The notes under the pieces were generated by a model, which searched no databases, was not told where the DNA came from, and saw only the letters and a program-made list of their open reading frames with translations. From Copromyces sp. CBS 386.78 (Eukaryota > Ascomycota > Sordariomycetes > Sordariales > Sordariaceae), in NCBI GenBank assembly GCA_030685235.1, contig MU839103.1:124001-188000 (forward strand): a DNA stretch of 64,000 nt, in the 5' to 3' direction. Position numbers and translations under genes: made by a program. Below are positions 32,901 to 44,473 of this stretch, one piece after another. Numbering within the stretch: position 1 is the first letter of the stretch; the number at the start of each line of letters is the position of its first letter.

Positions 32901-35588
32901 CCGTCATGCCCGTCTCGATCTTGAGTGATGGAGATCACATCACTGTGCAGTAGTAGCAGCAGCCGGTCCGTTTCCTGTCAACTCTCACTGAGAAAAGCAC
33001 CCTTTCAGCACGGACAGACGACCGGACAATCATCTCGGCCCCAGCCCCGGCCCGTCAAGCTGTCGCGTGACGGGACTGACCGTTACCCGAGAACGAATAG
33101 GGCGGTCGACAAGAAGAGCGAATCTTCATGACGGCGCGCATCCGGGCTAGTTTCTCCATCAAATCTTGCAGAGTCAGTCTCTGTCTGGCAATGATTTGAC
33201 GATATTAATCCCGGGGGACTCGCTATGCGGACGATCATGAGGGCACTGGGGGTGCTCTAGGACGGGAGCACGGTAGCACAGGCGAGCGAAGGTTCGACAG
33301 AGGTTCCTGGCGAGTTCCGGCGAGGTTCCTGGCTGGGCGCTCGCTAATCGGAAAGCCTCAGATTGATGACGGTCTCGCTCAAGTGGATCTGAGACTGCGA
33401 GCATCACACTCACACACACAAGACCGTCCCTCCAAAACCGACCAAACCGTATTGTGGCGATCCGTGGATGGCAGTCAAGTGGAAGTGAGTGGCTCTCTCA
33501 GGGGGGTGGAACAGCTGGAACAGTTCCCCGGCCTTGTGCCAATTGATCCGGGAGTGCCCGTCTGTGAAATTGTCAAGTGCCATAAATACTCGTGAAATTA
33601 CTCTTCTCCTATTTCCCTTCATCTGGTCTCAATTGACGTGTGGATTTGCCAAAGACTGCGCCTCCTTTTGACCGGACGAGCTTCCCTTGCCCGTGCGCCC
33701 TTTGGTTATTCAAACCATGCTGACTAACCGGGTCTAATTGACTTTACATAACTCGCTCACATGGGGCCGGCAGGCATACCACCGTGCGTGCATCGGGTCC
33801 TGACTGACACACTTCACCGCGCGTTCCTGAGTACCCACGGACCCACTAGTCCACTCGGCTTGGTCTAAATTCCCACTCGCTTGTGCCCGTGGTCAGCTCC
33901 CAAAGATGCAAAGCAAAAGGTAAGGTACATAACAGTTTGTGCCAGGAAGGAACTGGAAGGAGACGGGAGACGGAAGGAAGAACAATGTTGGAATTGAAAA
34001 CCAAAACAATGACTGGTTGTTGATTTCGACCTTCGCTAGCCTACACCGGATGGAGTAAAGAGTTGCGAACAGAGTCAAGGAACTTGCCGCGTCGACTTGC
34101 ATGCACATGCACATTGCGCTCCCATCTTCTCTCCGCATCCCAAGTCCCGCCCGTTCAATTCGCGTCTCTCTCCCGCCTCGACGACGAGGATCATGGAAGA
34201 CGATCCACATTGTTCTCTCCAAAGGCTCGTCGACCCTGGACAGGGGCTACATACCGTCGTATGCACACCCTCCTTGCTCCTCCGCCAAAACGACGAGGAT
34301 CAAAAAAGGCGGAATCAACAGCCTGTATGCCCTTGGATGGTCTTGGACCCCCCTTGGCAGCCCGCTTAATCGAATACCAAGAACATCCCCGTGGAAATCC
34401 CCGGGTCGAAGCCCGTTGGAGACATCGGAAGAAACGGGGTCACGAAAGATTGCGTTAAGCTTCTTTGGCACATTGTGTCTCCATCCTCAGGTCCCCCTCA
34501 GGGCCCATCAGGTCCCATCTGCACCTAAAATCCAAACTGGGGCCTGCCAACGGTCTGGATTCCTATTTTAGCGGAGCCAGGGTCGTGCGCAAGGGGACCA
34601 GTCACCTCACCCCTCTCTCCAAAGAGCCCACACCAACCCACACCCCCTCCCCACACCCCCCGTATAGGTATGCCTCGTTAGGAGCATCTGCCATTGACAT
34701 TGGCCTCACCCCCTGACGACGAACCTAACACCACTCGAACTGCACTCCAGAAACAAGGGGACCTACATATTGTCTTTCCACCACTTGTCTCTCACTCTCT
34801 TGTCTATTATCGACTAGCCCCAGGGGTCAGGGGGAACAAGCCAAGCAATCCCGTCTCTTCTGTCCACTGCAGTTCACAAGAGCTGAGGAGCAGGAGAACG
34901 TGAAGAAGAGAGACATAGAGACAGAGACGAGGAAAGGCACAGAGGGGGGGGAAAACAGACACACACCCACACCTACATCCACAGTACGTACATACATACA
35001 TACATACCCATACATAGAGCTCTCCTTGTACCTTTTTTGGGGTCTGGGACATGCAGCTTCTGCTTGGATGCTTGGGCGCTGCAGCAGTCTGTCTGGCTGG
35101 TGTCGTATCGGCTGCATTCGCTGAGAAGCGCGCATTGCATGTTTCCACAGATTCGGCCCATTCCCATGATAACCTTGGATGACTCTTAGAAGAGCACCCC
35201 ATTGACCAAGCCATTGACCAGTCATTGACCACTCACTTTCGACCGCAACAGGAGCCCTTTTTGTTGGACGGCAAGGTACCATACCACCTCACCACCTTAC
35301 ACCACCTTCTACACCCTACCTACACCCTACACACACTACACCTCGTACCTACATACGTACACACATACATACACCACACTAAACTACGCCTACGTGGTAG
35401 TAAATAGGCTCGTCAAGTAGGTTAGACTACCAATCCGCAATCCGCTCAGGAAACCCGGGCCAGGAGAGCCAGGGTCACGTCTGCCCCTAGCCCTCCTAGC
35501 ACTCCCTCCCACTCCGTCCCCCGGTCGCCTTTTCTCCTGGCCCTTGCTAGGAATCGGTCTCCATCAAAATTCTAATTAAATTCCCAGT
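29941..35588. other. Gene-poor 5.6-kb region upstream of the Zn-cluster regulator
   Basis: No frame here has a recognisable domain or a believable set of exons, although many frames of 60-200 codons exist by chance. The distal part (34.9-35.4 kb) has microsatellite-like TACA/CATA and CACACA runs (34960-35015; 35280-35390). Several pyrimidine-rich tracts, including 35500-35540, and short upstream frames precede the ATG at 35589. I interpret it as an extended promoter and leader for the regulator. A non-coding RNA cannot be excluded. Confidence 0.45.
34975..35010. repeat. TACA/CATA microsatellite
   Basis: Short tandem run of CATA units (CAGTACGTACATACATACAT...), with a similar run at 35340-35375. 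Typical simple repeats. Confidence 0.7.
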
Positions 35589-38500
35589 ATGGCTCAACGG
35601 AGAACGGTAGAGTCGATCCAGTCTCGACCGTCCACCCCCCAGCCTCAAGACTCCAGTCTGAGCGAGCCGCACCCCGACCAGTTGGCCCAGGACGAAGGGA
35701 AGCATCGACATCATCTACAACAAAAGCTCCGATCGCCTGCACCCCAACCTGATCAAGACAAACCACAACCACTACTTCCAGGTCCCTCACCTTCAGCGTC
35801 ACCAGCACCGGCACTACTAGTACCGCAACCCTCCTCCGCCGGATCAGCACAGGCACAGACATATTCATCCACTCCAGGGACAGCCATAACACCTACATCG
35901 ACAGCAGCAGCAGCAACAACAACAACAAGGTCAACATCAACACCTACTCCGGATCTACAGCAACCAAGCAAAGACGCGAGCTCGGCTACCACTTGCACGC
36001 CTCCGGTTGAGATAGTCGAAACAGGGGCTGGACAGAGCTCCGTCAGAAGTGGTGACCAAGGGATAGCTACAGACAGTGCTTCCACCATCACAACCCCCAC
36101 TCACCCAGATCCCCGCGCGCCCTCAGAAACCGCTCCTCCTTTGGCCGATACGGTCTCCGGGCAGCACCAGCATTATAACCAGCAACATATCGAAGCACCG
36201 CACAACGGCAGTGCACCCCGTGTTCTAGTGCCCACGCCCATGTCCCATCCGCAACAACCACCCGGCCCACCTACACCTCGCCAGACACCGACCATGAACT
36301 ATCCCGCCCCGTCTCCGTATCCGCCTGCGGGCATGCCTCCGGGCGCGCAGTACGCCTATGGAGCGCAAGCGGTTGCCCATGTTGATCCCTACCGAACGAA
36401 TCAGACGGCGCTCCCGAGCATGCGGTCGTTCGACCATGCGCAGCAGCAGCAGCAACAACACCCCCAACACCAGATGCCGCTACCGAACCATATGACAGTC
36501 TCGATGGCCCCGAACCAGATGAGCTACTACGCGCCGATGCACCCAGCATACCAGATGCATCCGAGCCAGGGCGTGGTGCACTATGCCTTGACAGGTCTCA
36601 CGCCGGATCCGCGCATCGCTCTGAGCGGAGGAAGGCACAAGAAGGTACCTATACACTGCACCGCTATAACCCGCCGCATCATAGCCCTAACATGTCACCC
36701 TCCCCTCCATCCTCTCCCCTCTTTCTCCTCTTCCTGGGACCCATGCTCGCTCGCGCAACACACTAGAGTGCTGACCGATGTTGTTTGTTGTGTTGCTGAC
36801 AGGAGATCAAGCGCCGAACCAAGACAGGGTGCCTAACGTGCCGCAAGCGCAGGATCAAGGTGCGTCACTTTCTCTTTCGGAATCCATTTCCTGATTTGCC
36901 ATTTTTCTTTCTTTTTTCTTCGTGTATTCTGTCCAATTCCTTCCATCATCTTGGATTCCTTTTCGGACCTACTGCAACGAGGCGAGGGATGGGGTAGGAT
37001 GGGGTTCGGGCCGGACGGTGTCGAGCCAGGGAAGTGACGCGCGGAGGGAGTGGGTCGTCATGTTGCAATTGGGGCATTCGGTTGAAGAAGCGCCATGGTT
37101 CGATATGACGACAACGGGTGCGTGTGCAAAAAGGCGCGCTCGCTCGCTTGCTCGCTTCTGGTCTCGATCGTTGTTGGGGGTTGTTGCAAGTGCAACTGGG
37201 GGAGCAGTTGGGTTGTGGTTGTGTGTTGGTTGCCCAGGTTGTGTTGCCTTGACCGACGGCTTGTTCGCTTGACTCGGGTGTCGGGTCTGCACTGAAGCGA
37301 GCAAGCCCAGTTGTTCACAGTGACGGCTGCCAACCCGCCATTTGCCTGCCCGCTGTGCCTGTCATTGCCCGCTTGCCCTCGCCTACCTCGCTTGCCTGCC
37401 ACAGCAAGCGCAAGCGACGGGAAGCAGCCGCAACTGCACCATGTTTCGGTCGGCGCCGACACAAAGTCCCCGCGGCGACCGATCAACGCACGTGCCCCGC
37501 CGCTAACAACTGCCCCGGCCCTCTGAACGGCACCTGCACCCTATCCACTACCTCTATCCCTGCAACATTCTCAAGCTCCATCATCCCGTCTAGATCATCA
37601 CCCTACCTCTACGTATCTTCGTGTACCGCGTCACATTTTCAAAGCCGCAACGAACCACCATCTTCACATTATTTTTCTTACTAGCCATCAAGTACAGTAC
37701 TCGACATCGTCTAACTCTCAAATTTCTCTCCAGTGTGACGAAGCCCATCCCACCTGCAACAACTGCAAAAAATCGAAGCGTGATTGTTTGGGATACGACC
37801 CCATCTTCAAGCAGCAACAGCAGCAACAACAGCAACAACACCAGCAGAATCTTGCTGCTCAGTCGACTCCCAAGTCTCAACACTCTGCTCCCGCTTCACT
37901 CACATCTACTCCGACTGTCCCATCTTCGAGCGTCCCACCAAGCCCATACCAGTCACAGGCTCAACCTTACCAGCAACAGCAGCAGCAATCTCCGGCGCCT
38001 CACCACTATCACCAGCAGTCACATCAACAGCATCCTGTTTACCAACACCAACAACACCCTACCTCGTACCCACCATCCCATTCCTCAAACACACCCTACG
38101 AGTCTCCAGTGTCGTCCACTTCCCCGGGGTTCGATTACGGAAGTGCCATTGACCCGGCCCTCTCAGGCACCGACACGCCAAGCGCTTCAGGGACGCCGAC
38201 ACCAAACTCACAGCTGGCTAGGCCCGACGACAGGAATTTTGGGAACTTGGGCCATTTCCAAGGCGCAACTCCTGCTGGCTCCCCTTTGTCGGCGACCTCG
38301 TTTGCGCAACAGAGATAATCGAGGTTCGCGGTGTCGAGGGATCCGGTTCAGAGCTGTACGACTGTCTTGCCCAACATGGCTGGCTTACCAACCAACAAGA
38401 AAACGGTGGATGATCTCATTGCGCTTGGGGGCGCGGAACCTCCTATCATGAACTCTCCGCCTTCACAACCCGTCATCCAGGAGATCCTAAAAATATATGG

Positions 38501-39281
38501 AGAGATATACGTTCCGGGCCTTTCGTATTTCTTTGAGACGCAGTGGTACGATTTGAAATACGACAGGGCCACGCCGGCGCACCATTCCATCCGACTCCTA
38601 CTCAATAATCAGCCATTGATGGGTCTTTTCGGTTCCTTCGTCGAACACATCTCCCGGCCCGGGTCGGACCACAAGTATGCTTGTCAGCTGGAGGAGTGCA
38701 TCGTCTGGGGGTTAGCAAAGCTACCCCTCTTTACCAATAGTAGAGGTTGGGCTCTTTCCGGACAATTCAGTTCCACAAGCCTAGTTCCACCCCTGAATGA
38801 TCCACACGAAGCGTATGGCCGTCTGCGAGTGTTCGAGGCGCTCCTGTTAGGACCCAACTCCACGTTGACAGAGAATCCGCTTTGTAGTCCTACGGTGCTC
38901 GGTGATCTCCAAGGCCCACAGCGCAATGAGTTTCAGTTCTGGTGGTATCTGGCCGAGGTGGCTGTTAGGGGGCCCAAAGCTGACGTCCAGATCTTGCGAC
39001 GCCTACTGGACGGTCAGGAGAACCGTGACTTCCTGTATAGCCTCGTCGTGCTTCGCGAATATTCGTATTATTGGAATCCGGCCTACATCGAGCAACAGTT
39101 GCCGTCGCACTTGACCGAGGCGGAGCCGCGCTGCAGGCTTGCGGTGGCGGTCAAGTTTATTCGCAACACCATGGAATCGGGAACCACGAACGTGGTGAGG
39201 CGGTTTGCTCAGCTTGCGTGGCGGGCATACGTCCAACCAGGAGCCAATACGACACACGGGCCCTGGCGAGCGATTAAGTGA
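35589..39281 (+). CDS. Zn(II)2Cys6 transcription factor (moc3-like), with in-frame TAA
   Basis: Fungal binuclear-cluster regulator. Exons 35589-36644, 36803-36859 and 37734-39281. The DNA-binding domain is RRTKTGCLTCRKRRIK / CDEAHPTCNNCKKSKRDC, with all six cysteines spaced CX2CX6C-X5-CX2CX6C, preceded by the family segment PDPRIALSGGRHKK. Exon 1 (352 residues) is Pro/Gln/Ser/Thr-rich. After the zinc cluster come polyQ runs (37803-37850). The 3' half resembles regulatory domains of moc3-like C6 proteins (NKKTVDDLIALGGAEPP, YVPGLSYFFETQWYDLKYD). An 874-nt intron splits the zinc cluster between Lys and the fourth Cys. A TAA at 38316-38318 interrupts the frame after the linker. The same frame then reads on for 320 codons of conserved-looking sequence. 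Removing 38288-38338 (51 nt, GTCGGC...CGAG) would keep the frame, though its splice signals are poor. Target genes unknown. Confidence 0.8.
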
Positions 39282-39935
39282 CTGCAGGTCGGGAAATGGT
39301 CATCGGCTTTGGGAGTTTTTTTGTCATTGGTGATAGAGTCAGGCTAACCACCCTCGTTGGGGGTTGATGATGCCATGTAAGATAGAGAGCCCGCTCGATC
39401 GGTTTCTCTCTTCGTCTATCAGTGGTCTCTCTCTGTCTTTCTTGTTTCTTTTATGTTTATACTTGCATCGGATAGATGGCGTTCATAAAGGCTTCGGCTT
39501 CTTTTTTCATTCATTTTTCTCGGTCGTTTTTCTCCCTGTTCACTCCTTCTCCATATTGCATTGGGGAGGCTTCGTCATGGATTATTTCTTGATTCAACAA
39601 ACGAATGGGGATGCTCTCTGTTTTTTTTTTTTTTTTTTTTCCTGTTCTCACAGCCGTTTGTATCAAGTCGGTGGCATTCTTTTTCTTCTTACTTACAACT
39701 AGCATTATGAGAGCGAATAGAAGTGAGGCGCGGCTTATATAAAATTCAACACCACTTAGTTTTTACTTGCTGATGATACATGATGGTTTGAAGTTTGTTT
39801 TTCCGGTGTTGTTGTGTATTTAAGCTGACTTGAACGTCAATGTTGTCCTGGATAATACAACCCTGGTTACAACGCAGAGCTTCCCTTCCTCACTACTGAC
39901 ATGAACCCTTTCCTTTCCTACACATAACCAACACC
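39282..39935. other. Intergenic, convergent 3' ends
   Basis: T-rich 3' flank of the regulator, including a run of about 20 T near 39621-39640, and the 3' end of the minus-strand dehydrogenase. No gene seen. Confidence 0.6.
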
Positions 39936-41309
39936 TCATTGCATATCCCTCTGCTCCGGCACAATACTCCGCAACTTCCCTTCCTCGATCACCATCCGCA
40001 CATTACTGATCGCCCACTCCTCCATCTTGGTCTCCGTCTCGACTGTCCACGTCCCCATGTGCGGTACGAGCATGACGTTCGGATTCGCCAACAAACCCGG
40101 GTGAATCTCCGGCTCGTTCTCGTACACGTCCAAACCAACCGAGTGCACCTGTCCGGACTCCAGCGCTTCCACCAGCGCGCCCTCGTCCATCACCGCGCCG
40201 CGAGCGGTGTTGATGATGACTATCCCTCGCTTCATCAGGGCGAATTCTTTGGTAGAGATTATGTGTCGCGTTTCGGCCTGTTTTTAGTTCCTGTCAGCTT
40301 CCATGCTCTCTTTTTCCTTGTCCTGCCTATCCCTCTCTCACTATGACTCCGAAGAAAAGAGGCAGTACTCACATTCAAAGGCAAATTCAAACTCAAAACA
40401 TCACTCTCCCCCAACAACCTTTTCAACCCCTCCTCAAACCCTCCCTCACCGTCACCACCAACCCACTCAATCTCTGCCCCTTGATCTCTCAACTCCCTCT
40501 CCCCCTCCTCATCCCTCCTCCGATTCAAATACGTCACTTTCATCCCAAACGCCCCCGCCACCTTCCTCGCCAATGTTTTCCCAATCCCTCCCATGCCCAA
40601 AATCCCCAGCGTTTTACCCCTGGGATCCCTTCCCAACGCCGGCATCTTTATCCCCTTCTCCCCGTTCCTCACTTGCTCCTCATCACCACCCCTCCACTGG
40701 CCAAGCCGTAAAGCAGTCATGCCAGCGTTGAAATTCCTCATAGCCCCCAGCAACAAAAACAAAGCACAATCAGCCGTCGCCTCGTCCACAGCTGAGGGCG
40801 TGTTGGACACCCTGATCCCGCGCGCGGTGCAGGCTGGGATGCTGATGACGTCGTAGCCGGCGCCGACGTGGATGATGTATTTGATGGAGGGGGGCAGGGC
40901 GGAAATGAGTTCTTGGTTTAGGAGGCCGGTAAGGAGTGTGGAGTCGAAGGTTCTGTAGGCTAGGAGGCAGGAGTCGAAGGCGCCTGAGGCGCATTCGGCG
41001 ATGAAATCTGAGCGCGAGGAGGAGGTTGGTTGGATTATGTCGGCGATCTCGGTGATCTGTTTCCAAGCATCGTGGGCGCTGTGGATGGGGTGGTCAGCTG
41101 GTTCTGTGAAAAAGGGAAGAGGGTGAAGAAGGGGTGATAAGAAGAGGGTGGGAAGGGTCAACTGTATAGGGGAAGCGGTAAAGAAATGGTGAGGTGAAGT
41201 CAAATAAGGTGAGAATTGTAGTACAAGGTGGGAAGATAGCGTTGATAACTCACTGCTCAATACTACCCAGCAACAAGATCTTGGGCTTTTGACGCTCTTC
41301 GGAACTCAT
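39936..41309 (-). CDS. D-isomer-specific 2-hydroxyacid dehydrogenase (glyoxylate/hydroxypyruvate reductase type)
   Basis: NAD(P)H-dependent reduction of 2-oxo acids such as glyoxylate or hydroxypyruvate (family inference). Exons 41309-41254, 41078-40373 and 40277-39936, with introns of 175 and 95 nt, give about 367 residues. The short first exon (MSSEERQKPKILLLGSIE) joins HAHDAWKQITEIADIIQP. Motifs in order are the HVGAGYDVISIPACTARGI substrate-domain segment, the nucleotide-binding LGILGMGGIGKTLARKVAG (GXGXXG), the catalytic Arg in NTARGAVMDEGAL, the catalytic Glu in YENEPEIHPGL, and the catalytic His in VPHMGTWT. The Asp/Arg region after the Rossmann loop reads VTYLNRRRDEE; the Arg residues suggest an NADP preference. 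It is divergent from nothing close and its 5' flank is long. Confidence 0.9.
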
Positions 41310-43068
41310 TTTGATGGTCTTGTCACAAATTCTCTGGACTCTTAGTCTGACTGTGTCTTTTCTTGTCTTCTCTTGTCTTAGTCTGTTGACAAAGATACCT
41401 GGTCGAGTTGTCGTCCCAAGTTCGATTCTCCAAACTGAGTGAGTATCCACGGAGTTTGTTATCCGGAGGTATGATCTCTCGCCAGCTATGTCGTAACCGG
41501 ACAAAATCTAGGCTATGAACAAGTCTGAAAGACCGTATGTCGTTGTCCAGCGAATGACCCGAAACCGGAGGCTTATAAAGGCGTCAAGGTGTGTAGGACC
41601 AAAAGCCGGTGGTGGGTGACGTATATCCCGTTTGTGACGTTCCGTTCGTTTGTTGGAGTTGGTGTTACGGAAGACGAAAAAGAAAGCTCCCGAGTGTGTG
41701 TGGGTGTGGGTGTCAGTCACTCGCCAAGTCTCGAAGATCCCTTTTGTAAGTAGTCAGTGAGTTTGCGTTCCTCTCTAGACATGATTTTGATGAAAGCAGA
41801 AGCAGTCACTTACTCTTTATAAAGATCAACAACCACAAAGCCGGACCAGATTACCAAATCGAGTCAACAACACCAAAACAGGAGTGATCGCGGCGGGGTT
41901 GATCTTCGACCGGTGAAAGTTGCTTCGAGTGGTGGTAAACTACGGGTACCAAAGGGAGCCGATGGTGGGGTCGTAGGTATGTATGTACCTACAGGTAGGC
42001 GGACATCGAAATCCAATGGCTGGGCTGATAACAAGTTCCGGCAAGTCCAGTTGAAAGAAGCTGCCTGTAGTTAGAGAGGTATGCATAACACTTTTTTTTG
42101 GTGGCAAGCGGAAGGCACGCTGCCAGGTCCCGTTGCAGGTCAGGCAGTAGTAGTTACCTTATGTAGGTAGTACTGTGTTTTACTGCATGTAGGATGTAGC
42201 ATGTAAAAGGCGGCGGGCGATGCAGTTACTCTGTATCGTGGCAGCGTGGAAAACGGAACAGATGCCGAATGGTTGAATAAAACCAAACACAACATGCAAG
42301 ATCACGATTCGTTGCAGTTGGAGTGGAAACGTCCGTTCGCGGGCGGGAAAATGAAAAGACGAAACGTGAGGCAGATGATGATTGGAGAGCCAGACTTACT
42401 CGCGGTCCCCTCGTTGTAACACGCAACGGAACCCCTTGCTTCCGCGAGAGGAACAGTGTAGCAATAGAACACACAAGAGATGCAGGAAATCAAACACAAG
42501 TCGCGTAACAGAAATGGAAGTGTGTGAGTGAGCCATAAACCACATATTATTAACTTCGGTGGCTTCTTTGTGTGAACCACAAAAAGACATGCCCAAAAAG
42601 AAACATCGTCTTTCTATCCCGTATCTAATCATTCCCAGGCCTCGGTTGACGGGCCTTTGGTATAGCCTTCTTCTTCTTCTTCTTCTTTATCGTCTCCTTG
42701 TCGCACTTCGTCAGGTGCAGCACCAGCTACCAACGTTTCGAAAACACACCCCTCTCAAATGCCTTGAGGGTGAGTGTTGTGGGATATCATGTGCCAAAGC
42801 CAACGCCGTACTTTTGTTGAAAATCTGTACCCGAACCATCCCTAATATTCCTTTTTTGAAAACCCCTAGTGAAAGACCCCCATATTGAACCCGGTTTTGT
42901 CATGCAAATCATGCCTGTTGAAAACGATGCTTTGTGGAAATCCCAAACATGCCGCTGAGAATGTTTTGTCCATAACCCAAAGTGTTGAAGGAGATCCTCA
43001 GTAAATTACCTCCCCCTTCCTAGCCAAATACGGCGGGAGAGGGTGGATGTATGGTATTGAAAAGGAAA
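41310..43068. other. Intergenic, 1.76 kb
   Basis: Upstream of the dehydrogenase and 3' of SAHH. It holds a TTC trinucleotide run (42670-42690). Read on the minus strand, an acidic tail-like frame around 42735-42628 (GDDKEEEEEEGYTKG, then a stop) looks protein-like, but no 5' exons could be found for it. No gene is called. Confidence 0.4.
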
Positions 43069-44473
43069 TTAGTAGCGGTAGCTGTGAATTGGTTAGCATC
43101 TTGTTCATCAGACAGGAAGGACGGGAGGTAACATACTGGTCGCTCTTGTAAGGACCCTCAGAGGCGAGACCGAGGTACTCAGCCTGGACGTCAGTGAGCT
43201 GGGTAAGCTCGACGTTGCAGTGGTCGAGGTGGAGGCGGGCGACTTCCTCATCGAGGATCTTGGGAAGGACGTAGACCTTCTTCTCGAGCTTGCCGGACTT
43301 GCCGTACTCGACGTACTTGGCGGCGAACTCCTCATCGTTGGCCTTGAACAGCATGATCTGGGCAAGGACCTGGTTGGTGAAAGAGCAGGACATGACGAAA
43401 GAAGAGTGGCCAGTGGCGCAGCCAAGGTTGACAAGACGACCCTCAGCAAGGAGGATGATGTGGCGGCCGTTCTTCATGAGGAAGCGGTCAACCTGGGGCT
43501 TGATGTTCTGGACGGAAGCAGCGTTGGCCTTGAGCCACGCGACGTCGATCTCGACATCGAAGTGACCAATGTTGCAGACAATGGCATCGTTGGGCATGGC
43601 CTCGAAGTGCTTGCCGACGAGAATGTCACGGCAGCCGGTGGTGGTGACGAAGATCTGACCAAGAGGAGCAGCCTTCTCCATGGTGGTAACCTGGTAACCG
43701 GCCATGGCAGCCTGGAGGGCGTTGATGGGATCGACCTCAGTGACGAGGACGCGGGCGCCCATGCCGGAGAGGGCCATGGCGCAGCCCTTGCCGACATCAC
43801 CGAAACCGGCGACGACAGCGATCTTGCCAGCAATCATGACATCGGTGGCGCGCTTGATACCGTCGACGAGGGACTCACGGCAGCCGTAGAGGTTGTCGAA
43901 CTTGGACTTGGTGACCGAGTCGTTGACGTTGATGGCGGGGACAAGGAGCTTGCCCTCCTTGAGCATACGGTAAAGGTGGTGGACACCGGTGGTGGTCTCC
44001 TCAGAGACACCGAAGCAGTCCTCGAGCATCTCGGGGTACTTGGTGTGGACGAGGTGGGTAAGGTCACCACCGTCGTCGAGGATGAGGTTGAGCTTCTTGT
44101 TGTCCTTGAAGGCAACGAGCTGCTGCTCCAAGCACCACTGGTACTCCTCCTCGGTCTCACCCTTCCAGGCGAAGACGGGGACACCGGCAGCGGCGATGGC
44201 AGCGGCGGCGTGGTCCTGGGTGGAGAAGATGTTGCAAGAAGTCCAGGTGACCTCAGCACCGAGAGCAGTGAGGGTCTCGATGAGGACGGCGGTCTGGATG
44301 GTCATGTGAAGGCAGCCAGCAATGCGGGCGCCCTTGAGGGGCTGGTCAGCGGCATACTTCTTGCGAGTAGCCATAAGACCGGGCATCTCGTTCTCAGCGA
44401 GCTCGATCTCCTTGCGGCCGAAGGCGGCGAGGGAAAGGTCGGCGACCTTGAACTTGTGGGCGGGAGCAGACAT
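43069..44473 (-). CDS. SAH1: S-adenosylhomocysteinase (SAHH)
   Basis: Cytosolic enzyme that hydrolyses S-adenosylhomocysteine to adenosine and homocysteine, relieving product inhibition of methyltransferases. Exons 44473-43137 and 43081-43069, with an intron of 55 nt, give 449 residues. The final exon is only 13 bases and supplies the last codons plus the stop, restoring the expected C-terminus DHYRY. Reading through the donor would replace it with unrelated residues. Motifs seen are [36 protein letters not shown], the substrate loop [20 protein letters not shown] with its lysine, the NAD loop [11 protein letters not shown], and [19 protein letters not shown]. Codon use is strongly biased, as for a highly expressed gene. 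Homotetrameric and NAD-dependent in all known members. Confidence 0.97.

Noticed and set aside
42628..42740. Minus-strand acidic tail-like frame ending in a stop
   Set aside because: Looks like a protein C-terminus, but no upstream exon with compatible splice sites was found. It may be a trinucleotide-repeat coincidence in the SAHH 3' region.
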